A stretch of 64,000 nucleotides of DNA from Candidatus Obscuribacterales bacterium (GTDB lineage: Bacteria > Cyanobacteriota > Vampirovibrionia > Obscuribacterales > Obscuribacteraceae). Positions 62,035 through 64,000 of the stretch are shown here, in pieces (within the stretch, counting starts at the first letter, position 1; each line of letters opens with the position of its first letter). A program made the position numbers and the translations under genes. The DNA lies in NCBI GenBank assembly GCA_021732025.1, contig JAKFVU010000077.1:124001-188000 (forward strand), given 5' to 3'. Under the pieces are notes generated by a model. The model did not search any database. It was not told the DNA's origin and worked only from the letters and a program-made list of their open reading frames with translations.

Positions 62035-62820
62035 ATGGATAAGCATCCAAGTCGTCAGCCGGCCGAAAGTACTAATTTGTTCGACGGTAATCGCAGTGGC
62101 GAAATTGTTCCCCCAGACAATCTATCAGATGCGCGTTTACCCGCTAGAACCCAGCGTGTATGCGATCATACGAATGGCTCTGACCGAGTTTCCAACAGTG
62201 CTGAAAACGAGGCTTTTCGCGCCGGATATCGCATGGCTTATCGTGATGGATTCGAAGACGGGCAGAGTCAGAGAAATGTTCGAGTTGGCCGTGGACAAGG
62301 TAGCATGTGCCCTGAGTACAATGACTATGCTAATAGCCGCCAAGCCTACCAAGAAGAAGCCTGGCTCAATCGTAGCGATTCATATGATCAACGTCCCATT
62401 CCACAGTGTCATCGTCAGCAAAGTCGCTACGACAGCGGCCCTTCACGCTATGGCGATGTGCAAGCAGTTTCGGCTGGTCAATATGATTATGACTATCCGC
62501 GTCAACACGATCGTCGTGGCCGCAGCCCGATAGACCAATTCTTCAATGCTATCGGTAGCATTGCTCGTGGAATTGGCGATGTGGCTTACGAAGCAGCCCC
62601 GATTATTCAGACTTGGGCGCAGATTGAGATGATTAAGCAAGGCCGCGTTGGTGGTCACTACTACGGCGGCTATGACAATGGCTACTATAATCAGCGTCCA
62701 TACAATCCCTGGAATTCACGCCAGAATCGTGACCTCATAGCCTATAACAATAATTCGGGATACTACGATGATTACAGTTACAGCAATCGCTCCTATCAAC
62801 CCGCTTGGTTGAATGGTTAA
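62035..62820 (+). CDS. Tyr/Gln/Asn-rich protein with GYR-AYRDGFEDG motif
   Basis: No known family is recognised in this 261-residue protein. It has no signal peptide or membrane helix. An N-terminal polar stretch is followed by FRAGYRMAYRDGFEDGQ, a short spaced Gly/Tyr/Asp motif. Then come an Arg/Gln/Ser/Tyr-rich region, a helical segment (IDQFFNAIGSIARGIGDVA) and a C-terminus dominated by Tyr, Asn, Gly and Gln (HYYGGYDNGYYNQ). The composition suggests disorder or low-complexity self-association. The ATG at 62035 has GAGGAG 6 nt upstream; a longer frame from 61975 has no such site. It has its own possible promoter. Confidence 0.76.
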   Translation: MDKHPSRQPAESTNLFDGNRSGEIVPPDNLSDARLPARTQRVCDHTNGSDRVSNSAENEAFRAGYRMAYRDGFEDGQSQRNVRVGRGQGSMCPEYNDYANSRQAYQEEAWLNRSDSYDQRPIPQCHRQQSRYDSGPSRYGDVQAVSAGQYDYDYPRQHDRRGRSPIDQFFNAIGSIARGIGDVAYEAAPIIQTWAQIEMIKQGRVGGHYYGGYDNGYYNQRPYNPWNSRQNRDLIAYNNNSGYYDDYSYSNRSYQPAWLNG

Positions 62821-62856
62821 GCACTGGTAGTCTCAAATAATTAGTCCGCCAGTCAT

Positions 62857-63690
62857 TTAAGTTTGGCTGGCGGATTTGTTTTCGCTATCTATTGAGATAG
62901 ATATTGGAACATAGAGATCTAAATTGCTTTTGCTGTCGTGTACAAATGCAAGCTCCACAGCAAAAACAGCTCGTAGTAAGTCTTCTTTCAATACTTCTTG
63001 GGGTGTGCCTTGGGCTACTATGGTCGAACTGGCTATCTGTGAGCCAGCAGTCTGCGAGCCTGCCACTAGAGCAATTTTGTCGGCAATGCGAGCGCTCAAA
63101 TTGAGATCGTGCAAAATTGTAGCAATGCCAATTTTTTGTTCTTTCAATTCTTTGATAATGGCAATTACTTCTAACTGATAGCGAAAATCGAGATTGGCTG
63201 TTGGCTCATCCATCAATATAAAGTGTGGTTCTTGGGCCAGGGCCATGGCAATGAGTGCCCGTTGCTTCTCTCCACCTGAAAGCTCATTTAGTTTCTTCTG
63301 GCCCAAGCGCGTTAGGCCGCAACGATCGAGGGCACTACTGACGGTGGCAACATCTGCTTTGCTGAGTTGGTTTGACCACCAATTTTGGTGCGGGTTTCTA
63401 CCAAGCCTAACCAGCTCATTGACTGTCATCTCGTTTGGTGTTTCAAGGCTTTGTGGAACATAAGCAACTTGGCGAGCAAAATCAACAATGTTCATATTCC
63501 AGATGTTCTGGCCGTCAATAGATATTGTTCCGCACGATGGTTTAAGTTGGCGAGCCAAGCCTTTCATCATGGTTGACTTGCCGCTGCCATTTGGGCCTTG
63601 AATGGCAAGCACCTGGCCCGGCTCAAGGCTGATATTGATATGCTCGATGATATTGACCGCTTGAGCGTTACTCTTGGTGGCATAGCTCAA
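62857..63690 (-). CDS. Iron-complex (FecE-type) ABC transporter ATP-binding protein
   Basis: This cytoplasmic ATPase should drive uptake of siderophores, heme or cobalamin with the membrane permease upstream. Walker A GPNGSGKST (32-40), Q-loop in YVPQS, signature LSGGE (137-141), Walker B FILMDE (157-162) and H-loop His194 are complete. From the TTG at 63690 the protein has 277 residues. The frame is open further upstream, where typical ABC N-terminal sequence (RKILKAEGVGLSYA) is encoded without ATG, GTG or TTG. Initiation at an ATT at 63744, overlapping the permease stop and preceded by AGGTG, is possible. Confidence 0.92.
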   Translation of the reverse strand: MSYATKSNAQAVNIIEHINISLEPGQVLAIQGPNGSGKSTMMKGLARQLKPSCGTISIDGQNIWNMNIVDFARQVAYVPQSLETPNEMTVNELVRLGRNPHQNWWSNQLSKADVATVSSALDRCGLTRLGQKKLNELSGGEKQRALIAMALAQEPHFILMDEPTANLDFRYQLEVIAIIKELKEQKIGIATILHDLNLSARIADKIALVAGSQTAGSQIASSTIVAQGTPQEVLKEDLLRAVFAVELAFVHDSKSNLDLYVPISISIDSENKSASQT

Positions 63691-63739
63691 GCCGACCCCT
63701 TCGGCCTTGAGAATTTTGCGTTCATCTACATTGCGTGTA

Positions 63740-64000
63740 TTAATGGCTGTGCACCTGGTCTAGCGAGGAAGAGAGCAGGTAGATGAAAAAGGGTCCACCT
63801 ATGAGGGCCATTAGTGTTCCTAGAGGCAGTTCTTGTCCGGGGCTGAGAGTGCGGGCAAGTAAGTCAGAGAAGAGTACTAGAATCGCCCCTGTCAGGCCAG
63901 AGCAGAGCAGTTGCAGCCTCACCCCGCGACCAAAGAGGCGGCGCGACAAATGTGGAGCAACCAGTCCGACAAAGCCAACCATGCCACTTAAGGCCACGGC
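63740..64000 (-). CDS. FecCD-type ABC permease (5' end outside the window)
   Basis: Only the last 87 residues are present; the gene continues past the window edge. The segment (ALSGMVGFVGLVAPHLSRRLFG, then DLLARTLSPGQELPLG and GGPFFIYLL) is the conserved C-terminal end of FecCD/BtuC permeases, including the loop that contacts the ATPase and the final two helices. It is followed at once by the ATPase gene, so it forms an importer for an iron-siderophore, heme or vitamin B12. The substrate-binding protein is not visible. Confidence 0.9.
   Translation of the reverse strand, partial: AVALSGMVGFVGLVAPHLSRRLFGRGVRLQLLCSGLTGAILVLFSDLLARTLSPGQELPLGTLMALIGGPFFIYLLSSSLDQVHSH

Noticed and set aside
1-64000. 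CRISPR arrays, tRNA or rRNA genes, insertion sequences, prophage
   Set aside because: No regularly spaced repeats, cloverleaf-like sequences, conserved rRNA segments, transposase or integrase motifs were seen. Short cloverleafs could be missed by eye; a tRNA covariance search would settle it.

Overview
The window is a 64 kb piece of a bacterial chromosome of about 45-50 % GC by eye. It carries about 45 genes packed in short operons on both strands, with ATG, GTG and TTG starts. There is no rRNA, tRNA, CRISPR array, insertion sequence or phage module. The mix suggests a non-photosynthetic relative of the Cyanobacteria (Vampirovibrionia/Melainabacteria, Obscuribacter-like). The pointers are many membrane-anchored Hanks-type kinases, TPR proteins, an exosortase, a giant alpha-2-macroglobulin, DXP-pathway isoprenoid synthesis, and a rimP-nusA-ylxR-infB-rbfA-truB cluster. 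That placement is an inference from gene content, not a measured phylogeny.

Layout. 1-5.3 kb: an exosortase fused to an EpsI-like tail (cut by the window edge), a 612-residue exported protein of unknown role, and a repeat-rich protein ending in a thioredoxin-like CPPC domain. 5.4-8 kb: a sensor histidine kinase and its OmpR-type response regulator. 8-11.1 kb: a GT-C-like membrane protein overlapping a class C beta-lactamase-fold serine hydrolase. 11.1-16.1 kb: a TPR membrane protein followed by two membrane kinases, one short and one long. 16.5-20.6 kb: an operon of class III aminotransferase, aldehyde dehydrogenase and acyl-CoA dehydrogenase, closed by a hairpin. 20.7-23.7 kb: an exported TPR protein and a proline-iminopeptidase-like hydrolase. 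23.7-28.3 kb (minus): an unknown protein, dxr, upp and an NCS1 nucleobase permease, apparently one transcription unit linking pyrimidine salvage with isoprenoid synthesis. 28.5-35.1 kb: a 2012-residue alpha-2-macroglobulin and a small membrane protein.

35-42.1 kb (minus): a Kef-type cation/proton antiporter, then a second long/short kinase pair, then a LysM protein. 42.2-43.3 kb: two small divergent exported proteins and two strong palindromic terminators. 43.4-47.7 kb: a DUF2339-like membrane protein and a kinase with two N-terminal zinc-ribbon-like modules and a leucine-rich C-terminus. 47.7-52.7 kb (minus): thrS, mnmE and two unknown genes. 52.8-53.4 kb: an HU protein with a histone-H1-like tail and a textbook UUCG terminator. 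53.4-60.6 kb (minus): rimP, nusA, ylxR, infB, rbfA, truB and a CPBP protease, a translation and ribosome-maturation operon. 60.7-62.8 kb: ybeY, dagK and a Tyr/Gln/Asn-rich protein. 62.9-64 kb (minus): a FecE/FecC-type iron-complex ABC importer, cut by the window edge.

The most unusual content is the kinases. Four belong to two paralogous types, short and long, that occur together twice in opposite gene order and with different partner genes. All four have H(R/K)D-x-TPDN in place of the usual HRDLKPxN catalytic loop. The two long ones also have DFN in place of DFG. All share a tryptophan-containing linker just before the kinase domain. They look like a lineage-specific membrane signalling module whose input and targets cannot be read from the sequence.
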